Numbered from the stretch's first letter, positions 1-9,145 are shown. The stretch: DNA of 64,000 bases from Acinetobacter sp. XS-4 (GCF_023920705.1 NZ_CP094657.1:1426001-1490000), one strand, 5' to 3'. The notes: generated by a model from the sequence alone, not told the origin. Numbers and translations: made by a program.

Positions 1-812
1 GTTCTGCGGCTGGCTGTTCAATCACACTTTCTGAAGAGAAAGTTGCTGAATATTTACGTTCTAACATCACCATGTTGAAGTGGATGATCTCAGAAGGTTA
101 TGGCGATGCTCGTACTATGGCGCGTCGTGCTGAAAACATGCAGAAGTGGTTAGACAATCCAAGCTTGTTAAAAGCTGATGCTGATGCAGAATACTTAAAA
201 GTTTACGAAATCGATCTTGCTGACATCAAAGAACCAATTCTTTGCTGCCCGAACGATCCAGATGATGCGAAACTTCTTTCTGATGTTCAAGGCGACAAAA
301 TTGATGAAGTATTCATCGGTTCTTGTATGACTAACATCGGTCACTTCCGTGCAGCTGGTCAGTTACTTGATAAAGTACCTGGTGGTTCATTGTCTACTCG
401 TTTATGGTTGGCTCCACCAACTCGTATGGACGAGCACCAATTAATGGAAGAAGGCTTGTATAACATCTATGGTCGTGCTGGTGCGCGTACAGAGATGCCT
501 GGCTGTTCATTATGTATGGGTAACCAAGCACGCGTAGCGCCGAACACAACATGTGTATCGACTTCTACTCGTAACTTTCCGAACCGTTTAGGTCAAGGTG
601 CAAATGTTTACTTAGCATCTGCTGAGCTTGCATCTGTAGCTGCGGTTCTTGGTAAATTACCAAGCCCAGAAGAATATCAACAGTACGCGTCGCAAATCGA
701 CAGCGCTTCTGCTGACATCTACAAATACTTAAACTTCGACAAGATGAGTGAATATACTAAAGAAGCTGATCAAGTTGATACTAAGAAAATCCAAGCTGCT
801 CAATTGACTTAA
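1..812 (+). CDS. acnB: Aconitate hydratase B, C-terminal part (5' end outside window)
   Basis: This is the 3' end of the TCA-cycle enzyme that interconverts citrate and isocitrate in the cytoplasm. The frame is open from base 3, so the gene enters from the left edge and about 269 residues are visible. The iron-sulfur cluster ligands of the AcnB family are present: Cys in SCMTNIGH (near base 325) and the two Cys of PGCSLCMGNQ (near bases 502-514). The visible part starts at GCSITLSEE, typical of AcnB domain 4. The AcnB-type C terminus rules out AcnA. The gene is followed by a structured 3'UTR ending in a strong terminator. Confidence 0.95.
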   Translation, partial: SAAGCSITLSEEKVAEYLRSNITMLKWMISEGYGDARTMARRAENMQKWLDNPSLLKADADAEYLKVYEIDLADIKEPILCCPNDPDDAKLLSDVQGDKIDEVFIGSCMTNIGHFRAAGQLLDKVPGGSLSTRLWLAPPTRMDEHQLMEEGLYNIYGRAGARTEMPGCSLCMGNQARVAPNTTCVSTSTRNFPNRLGQGANVYLASAELASVAAVLGKLPSPEEYQQYASQIDSASADIYKYLNFDKMSEYTKEADQVDTKKIQAAQLT

Positions 813-927
813 TGAGCTAGGATGAAGAAAGGCCGAAAGGCTTTTCCCTAGCGCAAGAGCAAATCTATGATTTGTTTGAGCAAAAAGCTAGAATAAGGGC
901 TGATTAATCAGCCCTTATTTTTTTTTT
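813..927 (+). ncRNA. Structured acnB 3'UTR, candidate 3'UTR-derived small RNA
   Basis: Three hairpins follow the acnB stop. The first pairs GCTAGG (816-821) with CCTAGC (847-852) and GAAAGGCC (827-834) with GGCTTTTC (839-846, one G-U), capped by a GAAA (GNRA) tetraloop, with a 5-nt bulge. The second is CAAATC-TAT-GATTTG (860-874). The third is the Rho-independent terminator at 892-919. The folding is direct from sequence. A function as an sRNA is inference only; a plain structured UTR is the alternative. Confidence 0.4.
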
Positions 928-928
928 G
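892..928 (+). terminator. Rho-independent terminator after acnB
   Basis: A perfect 14-bp palindrome (AATAAGGGCTGATT followed by its complement, 892-919) runs straight into a T tract to 927. This is a classic intrinsic terminator for acnB. Confidence 0.9.
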
Positions 929-1098
929 AAATAATTTCTAATTAATCTAAATTTTAAATCAAAAAAATTGTAGTAAGTTCTGTGCTATGCCTATCTAATA
1001 ATTTTAATTAATATGGTCCAGTAATTTTGGCTTTACAATTCAATCAATCCATCATTTAATTATTGAAAATGAGTGATTTAAAAAGTTGATTTAACTAA

Positions 1099-1320
1099 AT
1101 GGCGAAACAGTCCCGCTTCTTATGTATTGGTGGATTTCTTAACGGTTCTGCTGTTAAAGATCAAGGTGATAGTTTTATCTGTGTCGAAAATAACAAACAA
1201 GTAGCCTATCATAAAAAGGAAATTTTCCATCCAGACTCATGGGATCAAGATTACTACGTCTGCGAAACTACAACAGATCAACAGGCACGAAATTGGGTTT
1301 ATGATATTAAGCCCGATTAA
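1099..1320 (+). CDS. Hypothetical protein, 73 aa
   Basis: A small soluble protein of unknown function, with no signal peptide or membrane segment. It starts MAKQSRFLCIGGFLNGSAVK and is rich in aromatic and acidic residues toward the C terminus. It lies alone between the acnB terminator and a convergent terminator at 1383-1408, so it is probably monocistronic. No strong Shine-Dalgarno precedes the ATG. I do not recognise the family. The composition is protein-like and the opposite strand offers no better ORF. Confidence 0.6.
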   Translation: MAKQSRFLCIGGFLNGSAVKDQGDSFICVENNKQVAYHKKEIFHPDSWDQDYYVCETTTDQQARNWVYDIKPD

Positions 1321-1382
1321 TTTACTTGATATCATTTTATTCGGTGAATAGGCAATTTAGTATTTTTTAAATGCCTACATGG

Positions 1383-1408
1383 AAAAGCCCCTTTGAAAGG
1401 GGCTTTTT
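1383..1408. terminator. Bidirectional terminator
   Basis: The stem AAAAGCCCCTTT / AAAGGGGCTTTT closes on one base, with T runs on both strands. It lies between the convergent 73-aa gene and the DASS transporter gene. Confidence 0.85.
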
Positions 1409-1424
1409 ATAAACTAAAACAATT

Positions 1425-2882
1425 CTACCAATAACCCAACACTTTCCACCACAGTCCGCCAATCACTACAAAAATAATGATATTAACAACACTCATGACA
1501 AAACCAGCTTTCCACCATTCACCGAGTGTGGTGTAACCCGAACCGAAGACTACAGGGGAAGTGCCAGTCGCATAATGGGTTAAGGTCATCATAATACTTG
1601 AAGCCGCTGCCATCATTAAAGCAAAGAGCATTGGCGGTGCACCGAGTGCAAGTCCTACCGTATAAAAAGCAGCAAACATTGCGGTAATATGTGCCGTTGT
1701 GCTAGCAAACATATAATGTGCATACAAATAGGCGAGCATTAATAATAAACAAGCCGGCATCCAGCTTAGACCTAAATGACCAATACTGGTTTCTAAAACA
1801 CTCGAGAACCACGTGATTAAGCCAAGCTTATTTAAATAAGTTGCCATCATGACTAATGCTGCGAACCAAGTAATCGTATCCCACGCGTTCTTTTGCGTCA
1901 GAATATCATCCCAAGTTAAAACACCTGTAAGTAGCAATAACCCTAAACCAATAAAAGCTGTCGTCGTTGGGTCAACAGCCCAATCGGAGCCAAAAATCAT
2001 GGCGGGAATACCTGCCCATAGCATCAATAAAATACCGAATACACCAAGCATGATGATTTCATTTTTACTGACTGGACCCATTTCTTTTAATTTAGTTTTA
2101 GCAAACTGAGCTGCATTAGGCGTTTCTTTGACTTCGGGTGGATACATCCAATACATAATCAAAGGCATAATAATTAATGCAATCAAACCAGGCAATAACA
2201 TCGCCAGTGCCCAAGTACTCCAACTTAATGAAATTTCACTATTGGTCGCCTTTGCCACTAAATCAACTACTAATGGGTTAGGGGCGGTTGCAGTAATAAA
2301 CATTGCAGAGGTAATCGGGTTGGCTTGGTAGTTAACCAATGAAAGATATTTTCCCATCCGACCTTCGGTGCCTTTAGCAGGATCAGAATCATAACTAGTA
2401 GAAATTGCCAGTACAATTGGATGAATAATTCCGCCACCACGTGCAGTATTACTTGGCGTTACAGGGGCGAGAATGAGTTCTGAAAGTACTATGCTATAGC
2501 CAATGCCAATGGTTTTTTTGCCCCAAACTGCGATAAATAAATAGCCTAACCGTGCGCCCAATCCAGTTTTTTGCAAACCTTTAGAGATCATGATAGAAAT
2601 ACCAATCAACCAGATTAATGGGTTAGCAAAGCTACTAAGGGCATCTTGAATTGCACCGCTTGGGCTTGTGTTAGTCACGCCAGTGATAGCGACTAAAGTT
2701 ATTGCAATAATGGCAATAGCACCAATTGGCATAGCTTTACCGATAATTGCGGCAATTACACCGACAAACATTGCTAATAAATGCCATGCATCAGGATCAA
2801 CGCCAGTAGGTACAGGAATTACGAACCAGATTAACAATGTAATAAATAAAGAAATAAGTGTAGGGAGGGCTTTAAATCCCAT
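1425..2882 (-). CDS. DASS-family anion:sodium symporter (CitT/dicarboxylate type)
   Basis: An inner-membrane transporter of about 485 aa with a dozen or more hydrophobic segments, in the divalent anion:sodium symporter family (SLC13/CitT). Family signatures visible are PVTPSNTARGGGI and the substrate-loop motif NPLVVDLV after ITATAPN, plus a C-terminal pair of helices ending in GLWWKVLGYW. Substrates are probably di- or tricarboxylates (citrate, succinate, 2-oxoglutarate); the sequence does not settle which. I place the start at 2882 (MGFKALP), because AGGGG sits about 8 nt upstream, rather than at the in-frame ATG at 2903. It is a single gene running toward a bidirectional terminator. Confidence 0.85.
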   Translation of the reverse strand: MGFKALPTLISLFITLLIWFVIPVPTGVDPDAWHLLAMFVGVIAAIIGKAMPIGAIAIIAITLVAITGVTNTSPSGAIQDALSSFANPLIWLIGISIMISKGLQKTGLGARLGYLFIAVWGKKTIGIGYSIVLSELILAPVTPSNTARGGGIIHPIVLAISTSYDSDPAKGTEGRMGKYLSLVNYQANPITSAMFITATAPNPLVVDLVAKATNSEISLSWSTWALAMLLPGLIALIIMPLIMYWMYPPEVKETPNAAQFAKTKLKEMGPVSKNEIIMLGVFGILLMLWAGIPAMIFGSDWAVDPTTTAFIGLGLLLLTGVLTWDDILTQKNAWDTITWFAALVMMATYLNKLGLITWFSSVLETSIGHLGLSWMPACLLLMLAYLYAHYMFASTTAHITAMFAAFYTVGLALGAPPMLFALMMAAASSIMMTLTHYATGTSPVVFGSGYTTLGEWWKAGFVMSVVNIIIFVVIGGLWWKVLGYW

Positions 2883-3552
2883 GTAATTTCCCCTTGTTTT
2901 CATATGATTAAAAAAATAAAGTTCTTTAAGAGTAAATCGCTAAAGAAATAAGTATTAAAGTTCTATTATCGATTAAATGATTCGAAAATTCAAAAAAACG
3001 AAAAATAACAAGCGATAAGTACTAGCTTTCATTTCAATGAAATAGGCCATTCTTTTAAGTTAAACATTTCTTAATTTAAATATAAATTATTAAGTTTTTC
3101 TAAAATCTGGCGTTGAAATTGATGCCAAAAATTATAAATTCTCTGGATGGATATCAGCCTAATAAATAGTACTTAGAATGGGTGATTTTAGAAGAATCTA
3201 TAAAGATAGCTAATTAAATTAATATATTCTAATACTAATTTTTAGAAAATATTAAAGATTAAAAAATAAATTATATAGCAAGGTTAAGATATAAATAGCG
3301 TAAAAAATTATTAAATAAAATAACTTGTATATAATATTGGATAAAAAATAGGCTTTGTGAGTTATTGTTTTTATTGAAAGTGTGAAGTGAGTCATGAGTT
3401 TATTTAAAAACAATAAATAAATCATTTTTTAATTTGTTATATATAAAATTAAATATAGTAGTAGAAATTAACTGGTTTTTTGTTTTAAAATAATTAAACG
3501 AACTTAAAAATAATTAAAAAAAATATGGGTATTTTATATAGGGAATTTGAGA
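2883..3552. other. AT-rich gene-free stretch (~670 bp)
   Basis: No convincing ORF on either strand. The sequence is strongly A+T-rich, with long runs of A/T around 3060-3520. It must contain the promoter of the DASS gene (leftward) and that of the following unknown gene (rightward). The composition suggests binding by an H-NS-like silencer, which is inference. No repeat or RNA gene was recognised. Confidence 0.5.
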
Positions 3553-3987
3553 ATGCTAAAGACGATAGTTGAATTTAAATTTGATGATTATCAACTGTAT
3601 GAGCAAAAAATGCACTCCAATGAAGGAGGGATTTTAGTTCAAAAAACTGAAGATATCGCGCAATATATTTTTAGTATATTGAGAAATAGATATCATTTAA
3701 ATGTGGAGCTATACAGTGAAAACTGGGGGTGGCAAATTGAGATTCCATTGCCTGAAATAACGATGTATCTTGGAATAAGTGTTTATGAAGAATATAGCAA
3801 TGGATTCGCAATTTTCATTTCACCCAATACACCTATTTTAAGAAAGTTTTTATTTAAAAAAATCGATATTACCCACCATATTATGGTGCTGCAAAACTAT
3901 ATAAATATTATCTTAAAATCACATCCAGGAATCTATGATGTGTTGTGGTGGAAAGAAAATGAATTCCGATGTGTAGTGGCGAGTTGA
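3553..3987 (+). CDS. Hypothetical protein, 144 aa
   Basis: A soluble protein of unknown family, with no signal peptide or transmembrane segment, beginning MLKTIVEFKFDDYQL. It is rich in aromatic residues and Ile, with SENWGWQIEIPLPEI mid-protein and VLWWKENEF at the end. I chose the ATG at 3553 (AGGG about 9 nt upstream) over a TTG two codons earlier. It sits in an AT-rich island upstream of the K+ channel gene, which points to an accessory or silenced gene. The next gene starts 63 bp or more downstream, so co-transcription is possible. Confidence 0.6.
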   Translation: MLKTIVEFKFDDYQLYEQKMHSNEGGILVQKTEDIAQYIFSILRNRYHLNVELYSENWGWQIEIPLPEITMYLGISVYEEYSNGFAIFISPNTPILRKFLFKKIDITHHIMVLQNYINIILKSHPGIYDVLWWKENEFRCVVAS

Positions 3988-4050
3988 AGTCCAAAAAATA
4001 GAAAATTTAAAGTATCGAAGTGAGTTAAGGAAAATTTATTAAAGACTATA

Positions 4051-5091
4051 TTGGTGAATAGAGGGCAAGAGCTTACTATATCTTCAATATCAAGTGGTCA
4101 GATCAATATGCAAAATTCAGTTTTGAAGGGATTGCGTAAGTTTTTCTATAATAATCTTCATAATCATGACTATGAAACTACGGTAAGTAGATGTATTAAT
4201 TATTTTTTAGTTGTTTTAATTGTTGGCAACGTCGCTGCCGTTTTATTAGAAACAGTAAATGATCTGTATACAAGTTATCGTATTTGGTTCGACTATTTTG
4301 AAGTTATTTCAATTGCAATTTTTAGTATTGAATATTTATTAAGATTGTGGAGTGTTGCAGATCGAGATACGACACAATCTGCGTGGAAAATCCGCTTGAA
4401 CTGGATGAAAAGCGGGGAAGCAATTATTGATTTGATGGCAATTTTACCTGCTTATCTCAATTTCTTTGTACGAATTGATCTTCGTATGCTTAGAATCTTA
4501 CGTTTACTTCGACTATTAAAATTAACACGCTATTTCATCTCACTTCAGATATTGTTATGCGTGATTAAACGTGAGAAGGGTTCTTTTCAGGCAGTTATCT
4601 TTATTTTAATCATTATGATTATTATGACTGCTTCTGGAATTTATGTGGTTGAAAACAAGGCTCAGCCAGAAGCTTTTAGTTCAATACCTAAATCTATGTG
4701 GTGGGCTGTAGTGACTTTAACCACAGTGGGTTATGGCGATGTAACGCCAGTGACCAGTTTAGGAAAGTTATTGGGGGCACTCATTACAATTTTGGGTGTT
4801 GGTATTGCGGCTTTACCAGCTGGTATTTTGGCATCTGGGCTTGCAAATGAACTTAACCAGCGTAATCAAAGGCTAGAGCAAGAATTTCGTGAATTACTTC
4901 AAGTACGAGGTATTGATATTTTACATGATGAAGTTGAAATAGAGCGAATCCGTCAAAAAGTAGGTCTACCAAAAGAGCAGGCGCATAACCTGATTATTCA
5001 AATTATGCGGGAAAAAGTATTAGAGCAAGAAGAGTCAGTTAGAGAGAAAAAATGTTATTGCCCACACTGTGGAGGAAAGCTAACTGATTAG
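4051..5091 (+). CDS. Voltage-gated-type potassium channel (6-TM ion transporter)
   Basis: An inner-membrane K+ channel subunit of the Kv-like bacterial family. Six helices and a pore loop can be followed. The S4 voltage-sensor helix is Arg-rich (DLRMLRILRLLRLLKLTRY), and the selectivity filter LTTVGYGDVTP lies in the pore loop before S6. A cytoplasmic tail of about 75 residues looks like a coiled coil and ends in a Cys cluster, CYCPHCGG, resembling half a zinc ribbon. The first possible start is the TTG at 4051; the ATG at 4108 (residue 20, MQNSVLKG) is the alternative, and neither has a well-spaced Shine-Dalgarno. The length fits the family either way. Confidence 0.85.
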   Translation: MVNRGQELTISSISSGQINMQNSVLKGLRKFFYNNLHNHDYETTVSRCINYFLVVLIVGNVAAVLLETVNDLYTSYRIWFDYFEVISIAIFSIEYLLRLWSVADRDTTQSAWKIRLNWMKSGEAIIDLMAILPAYLNFFVRIDLRMLRILRLLRLLKLTRYFISLQILLCVIKREKGSFQAVIFILIIMIIMTASGIYVVENKAQPEAFSSIPKSMWWAVVTLTTVGYGDVTPVTSLGKLLGALITILGVGIAALPAGILASGLANELNQRNQRLEQEFRELLQVRGIDILHDEVEIERIRQKVGLPKEQAHNLIIQIMREKVLEQEESVREKKCYCPHCGGKLTD

Positions 5092-5123
5092 AAATAATAA
5101 GTTAGCGTTTTCTGTGATTAAAT

Positions 5124-6317
5124 TTACTTACTGGCTTTTTCAACAGCAAATGCAATAAGTAAAATGATAAGACCACCTAGACTCAGAACAAAACCCACCC
5201 AGATTGGCGCGATCCAACCCATTTGGTGACTGAGTACCCATCCACCTAAAAATGCACCTAATGCATTGGCCATATTAAAGGCAGAGTGGTTGAGTGACGC
5301 TGCTAGTGTTTGAGCATCGCCTGCAACATCCATTAGACGGGTTTGCAAAGCTCCGCCTAATCCCATTACAGTGAGACCAATCAAAAATAATGAAGCAATA
5401 GCACTATAGATATTACTCATTAAGAAACTGGCAACAACAAAAGCGATAGCTGAACTAATTAATACACCTACAATCGTTTTGTTTAGGTTTTTATCTGCAA
5501 GCCATCCTGCTGCTAAGCCACCAATAACCATACCGATACCCCAGATAGCTAAAGCGATAGGGACAATTTGGATATTAACTTTTGTATATTCAGTCAAAAT
5601 TGGTGAAACATAGCTATAAACAGAAAACATGCCTCCAAAACCGATAGCGCCTACCGCTAGTGTTAGCCACATGTTGATATTTTTAAGACCGGCTAACTCT
5701 GTTTTTATACTCGCAGTAGCTTGGACTGGAATATTGGGTACAAAAAAGCCAACAGCAATTAAAGTGACGAAAGCAAAGGTTGCTGAAAACTCAAAACCAG
5801 CTCTCCAGCCAAAATTTTGACCTAACCACGTCGCGAGAGGAACGCCAATTACAGTTGCGACTGTAAGACCCATCATCATTTGGGCAACTGCAGAAGCTCT
5901 TCTTGATGGGCCAGCGAGTTCTGCTGCAACTAATGCACCAACTCCAAAATATGCTCCGTGTGGTAAACCTGCAATGAAACGTGAGATTAAAACAGTTTCG
6001 GGGGTATGAGCTAAAGCGGTAAAGGCATTAGCTACACCATAAAAAAGCATTAAGCCAAGTAATAAAGTTTTTCTTGGAACTTTGGCTCCAAGAATTGCAA
6101 TGATAGGAGCGCCAATAACTACGCCTAATGCGTAAGCACTAATAAAGTGACCAGCTTCAGGTACAGTAATATTTAAGTTATTTGCAATTTCTTGAATCAG
6201 TCCCATTGCGACGAATTCAGTGGTTCCAATACAAAAACCACCTACAGCGAGTGAAAAAATTGCTAAAAAGAGTGAATAGTGTTGATGTGTAGAAAGAGGA
6301 GATTGCGGGGACGCCAT
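5124..6317 (-). CDS. MFS transporter, DHA1 drug/sugar-efflux type (AraJ/YdhP-like)
   Basis: A 397-aa major facilitator with 12 predicted helices. The N-terminal motif GTTEFVAMGLIQEIA and the motif-A region GAKVPRKTLLLG are typical of the DHA1 branch that includes E. coli AraJ and YdhP. The probable role is proton-driven export of a small molecule; the substrate cannot be inferred. It is a single gene, convergent with the K+ channel gene, and no dedicated regulator adjoins it. The start is followed by a soluble lead MASPQSPLSTHQ before helix 1. The Shine-Dalgarno is poor. Confidence 0.85.
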   Translation of the reverse strand: MASPQSPLSTHQHYSLFLAIFSLAVGGFCIGTTEFVAMGLIQEIANNLNITVPEAGHFISAYALGVVIGAPIIAILGAKVPRKTLLLGLMLFYGVANAFTALAHTPETVLISRFIAGLPHGAYFGVGALVAAELAGPSRRASAVAQMMMGLTVATVIGVPLATWLGQNFGWRAGFEFSATFAFVTLIAVGFFVPNIPVQATASIKTELAGLKNINMWLTLAVGAIGFGGMFSVYSYVSPILTEYTKVNIQIVPIALAIWGIGMVIGGLAAGWLADKNLNKTIVGVLISSAIAFVVASFLMSNIYSAIASLFLIGLTVMGLGGALQTRLMDVAGDAQTLAASLNHSAFNMANALGAFLGGWVLSHQMGWIAPIWVGFVLSLGGLIILLIAFAVEKASK

Positions 6318-6543
6318 AATAAGTTAAGGGGAAACTCAAAAAAGGGAAGTATAAGGGAAAAGAGAACAAAATAATAAAAAACTAAAATATTGAGATAAGG
6401 CTTACATATTCAAATGAAGTAAATTTAAATTTTTATATGGAATAATTCATCGAAAAACTTTTAAAAATTATATATGATTGGCGCGTAATACTTTAAGCAT
6501 TACAACAAGTTGTATAAATATCTAAAAATAGAGATGTTAAAAC

Positions 6544-6972
6544 GTGAAAAAATTATTTATTACCTGCCTTATGGGTATGGCTATTTTATCTATGTCTGGT
6601 TGCTCAGTATTTATGGCGGGTAATCAACCAAGTAAAAAAAATGTAAATGTTCTAAATCCAGGTAGTTCTCGTAATTATGTGATTGCCGAATTTGGAGCAC
6701 CCGTACTTTCAGAATACCGTGATGGAACACGGGTTGAGATCTATACTTTTCAACAAGGTTATCCAAAGTGGGTGAAAGTCAGTAGAGCTTTTGGTCATGG
6801 TGTGGCAGATGTTGCTTCAATCGGTCTTTGGGAAGTATTTGGCACTCCGACAGAAGCATATTTTAACGGTAAAGAAACATCTTACGAAGTATCTTACGGG
6901 CCAGATGATTTGGTGAAAAGTTATAAGCTAATTGATTTTGAGCAGGCATTTCCAAATATAAAGCAGCAATAA
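6544..6972 (+). CDS. Outer-membrane/periplasmic lipoprotein, 142 aa
   Basis: The start is the GTG at 6544. A signal peptide with lipobox LSMSGC (Cys at about residue 20) marks it as a lipoprotein. The mature part has a SmpA/BamE-like feel (LNPGSSRNYVIAEFGAP followed by a small beta domain), but I cannot assign the family. The function is unknown; an envelope location is confident. It is followed by its own terminator and then by the DUF4198 gene. Confidence 0.75.
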   Translation: MKKLFITCLMGMAILSMSGCSVFMAGNQPSKKNVNVLNPGSSRNYVIAEFGAPVLSEYRDGTRVEIYTFQQGYPKWVKVSRAFGHGVADVASIGLWEVFGTPTEAYFNGKETSYEVSYGPDDLVKSYKLIDFEQAFPNIKQQ

Positions 6973-6978
6973 ACTCAA

Positions 6979-7006
6979 ATAAAAAAGGCCTTCGGGTCTT
7001 TTTTTA
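6979..7006 (+). terminator. Rho-independent terminator
   Basis: AAAAAAGGCC-TTCG-GGTCTTTTTTT hairpin with a UUCG tetraloop and a long T run, directly after the lipoprotein gene. Confidence 0.85.
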
Positions 7007-7026
7007 TTTGAATCAAAATTAAATTC

Positions 7027-7047
7027 ATTAATGATAATAAGAATTAT
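7027..7047. promoter_or_regulatory. Possible Fur box upstream of the DUF4198 gene
   Basis: The core AATGATAAT (7030-7038) is followed by an imperfect inverted half, about 13 of 19 matches to the Fur consensus. It lies about 80 bp before the start codon. This is plausible because DUF4198 proteins often accompany metal uptake genes, but the AT-rich background makes chance matches likely. Confidence 0.35.
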
Positions 7048-7124
7048 TTTTATTTGTGTATACTGTATTTTCTTATATTTTGTCTGAAAACTTTCGCATT
7101 TGTGTACAACAGGATTTTGTAATA

Positions 7125-7922
7125 ATGAATAAATTTTTAGTGCTTTCTCTTGCATTAGCATCTAGTTATAGCGTTGCTCATGAACCTTATGTGGCACCTG
7201 TAGCTTATAAAACTGAACAGACTCAAGTACCTGTATTTGCTGGTTATGCTGAAGAAGCATTAAACAGTGAATATGCTTTAAAGGATGCTAAGCTTACCGT
7301 AATTACACCTAAAAATGAGCTTAAAACTTTCAACTCCGAAGCTCTACATAAGTCAGTAACTGTTTTTGATGTAGATTTGCCGGAGGAAGGTACATACATT
7401 ATTCAAACTCAGGCAAGTTATCCTTTAAAATATGTATATGACCAAAAAGCATGGCATCTATTTTTTGATATGCCAGCTGATAAAGCTCCACCGAAAGCCG
7501 AACGCGAATATTTGATTTCGGCTGACCTTAAAACAAAAACAATTAAAACAGAGCAAGTAACACGAGAATGGACATTACAAAGTTATCTTTCTAAAGGGAA
7601 AGTTTCAGATATTCAATTTCCCAATACGCCGATTAAAGTTAGTTTCTCTGTGCACCCAAACCAGATTAAAGCTGCTCAACCTATTCAATTAGCCATAACT
7701 GAAAAAGGGCAACCTTTAGCTTATGCTGAAGTTAATTTGAGAGAAAAAGGTGCAACTGATAAACAAGTACAACCATTTAAGGCAGATAATCAAGGGCAAG
7801 TTGAGCTCAAATTTTCAAAAGCTGGCGAATACTTAGTAGAAGTAACTGCACCACTAAATTTGAAGTTAAAACCTAAAAATCAAAGCTATACAATTATTAG
7901 TTTAAATGTATTGGCACAGTAA
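7125..7922 (+). CDS. DUF4198 family periplasmic protein
   Basis: A 265-aa exported protein. The signal peptide MNKFLVLSLALASSYSVA is followed by HEPYVAP, and the His-rich mature N terminus is typical of DUF4198. This family is related to NikM-like metal-uptake accessory proteins and is often Fur-controlled next to TonB systems. The C-terminal part (about 180-265) looks like an Ig/carboxypeptidase-regulatory beta domain. I use the ATG at 7125 (AGGA upstream) and not the earlier in-frame ATG at 7056, which would destroy the signal peptide. No receptor gene adjoins it, so the substrate is unknown. Confidence 0.75.
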   Translation: MNKFLVLSLALASSYSVAHEPYVAPVAYKTEQTQVPVFAGYAEEALNSEYALKDAKLTVITPKNELKTFNSEALHKSVTVFDVDLPEEGTYIIQTQASYPLKYVYDQKAWHLFFDMPADKAPPKAEREYLISADLKTKTIKTEQVTREWTLQSYLSKGKVSDIQFPNTPIKVSFSVHPNQIKAAQPIQLAITEKGQPLAYAEVNLREKGATDKQVQPFKADNQGQVELKFSKAGEYLVEVTAPLNLKLKPKNQSYTIISLNVLAQ

Positions 7923-8096
7923 ATTTTTACCTTACATAAAATTAAATCCGTGTCGGGTCTAATTTTATGTAAGCATTCAAAAAATGTTCAATATCAGAAT
8001 GCGCTATTTCAATTTTAAAATTATAAAAATTCATCTCAAAAAAAAATAGTAAAATAAAATTCATGTTGAAGTTAGCTAACTAATTTTGTGATAAGA

Positions 8097-8109
8097 TGAA
8101 TAGTATTCA
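8097..8109. promoter_or_regulatory. MetR box upstream of metR
   Basis: TGAA-TAGTA-TTCA matches exactly the known MetR operator consensus TGAA-N5-TTCA. It lies about 93 bp before the metR start codon. It indicates autoregulation, as known for enterobacterial metR. Confidence 0.65.
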
Positions 8110-8201
8110 TTAGCAAGAATTTATCTAAAGTTGCTCGATTTTTGAAAAACAAAGATGAGCTAAAACATTTATAGATAAATCTACTTTTCAAGCGTGGACC
8201 C

Positions 8202-9122
8202 ATGTTAGAAATTCGTCACCTTAAAACCTTAGTTGCCTTACGTGAACACGGTTCATTGGTTTCGGCAGCAAATGATCTTTGCTTAACACCTTCGGCTATT
8301 TCTCATCAGTTAAAAGAATTAGACCATTGGTATGGGGTGGAGGTTGTTAATCGTCGTAGTAGACCTGTGAGTTTCTCTAATGTCGGGCAGCGCTTACTCA
8401 AGTTAGCCGATGATGTTTTGCCACAAATTCAGATTACCCACAGTGATATCACGCGTATTGTGCATGGACAGACAGGCAGAATTATTTTTTCATCGGAATG
8501 TCACAGTTGTTTTGACTGGTTAATGCCTTTATTAAATCAGTATCGTCAGCAATATCCAGATGTAGATTTAGACTTTGCATCAGGTTTTGAGGCTAATCCG
8601 CATGAACTTTTACAAAATGCAGAATTTGATTTACTGATTACAGCCGATCCGATTGCGTTAAAAGGAATTGAGTATTTTCCAATTTTTGAATATGAATCAC
8701 GCTTAGTCTTATCAAATACTCATCCTTTGGTGCGGGCTGAAAATATTACAGTTCAAGAATTGGCCGAGGAAGTTTTAATTACTTATCCGGTTGATAAGCA
8801 CCGTTTAGATATTATGTCGAAACTTTTCATTCCTGCGAATATTCAGCCTAAACAAATACGAACAACTGATTTAACTCAAATGCTTATTCAGCTTGTAGCA
8901 AGTGGAAGAGGTATTGCTGCTTTACCTGATTGGGTGGTAAATGAATATGAACAAAAGGGTTGGGTCACAAGCCGCCGTTTAGATTGTGTTTCCTCTACAG
9001 GTTTAAGACGAACTTTATATGCGGGCTATCGAACTGAAGAAAAAGAGAAAAGTTATTTTGAAGGATTTTTAAAGCAGTTAGAAAAATTCTCTTTAAAGCG
9101 AAACGCTTATTATTCTGGCTAA
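8202..9122 (+). CDS. metR: LysR-type transcriptional regulator MetR
   Basis: A homocysteine-responsive activator of methionine biosynthesis genes, cytoplasmic. It has an N-terminal winged HTH (residues 1-60; CLTPSAISHQLKEL recognition region) and a periplasmic-binding-like effector domain. Family-specific segments match MetR: SSECHSCFDWL, YPVDKHRLD and GIAALPDWVV. The length of 306 aa matches MetR (about 302-317). A MetR box precedes the gene. The usual divergent partner metE is not present, so its targets lie elsewhere. A bidirectional terminator follows. Confidence 0.9.
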   Translation: MLEIRHLKTLVALREHGSLVSAANDLCLTPSAISHQLKELDHWYGVEVVNRRSRPVSFSNVGQRLLKLADDVLPQIQITHSDITRIVHGQTGRIIFSSECHSCFDWLMPLLNQYRQQYPDVDLDFASGFEANPHELLQNAEFDLLITADPIALKGIEYFPIFEYESRLVLSNTHPLVRAENITVQELAEEVLITYPVDKHRLDIMSKLFIPANIQPKQIRTTDLTQMLIQLVASGRGIAALPDWVVNEYEQKGWVTSRRLDCVSSTGLRRTLYAGYRTEEKEKSYFEGFLKQLEKFSLKRNAYYSG

Positions 9123-9145
9123 AACAAATAATTTAGCCTAAGTGT

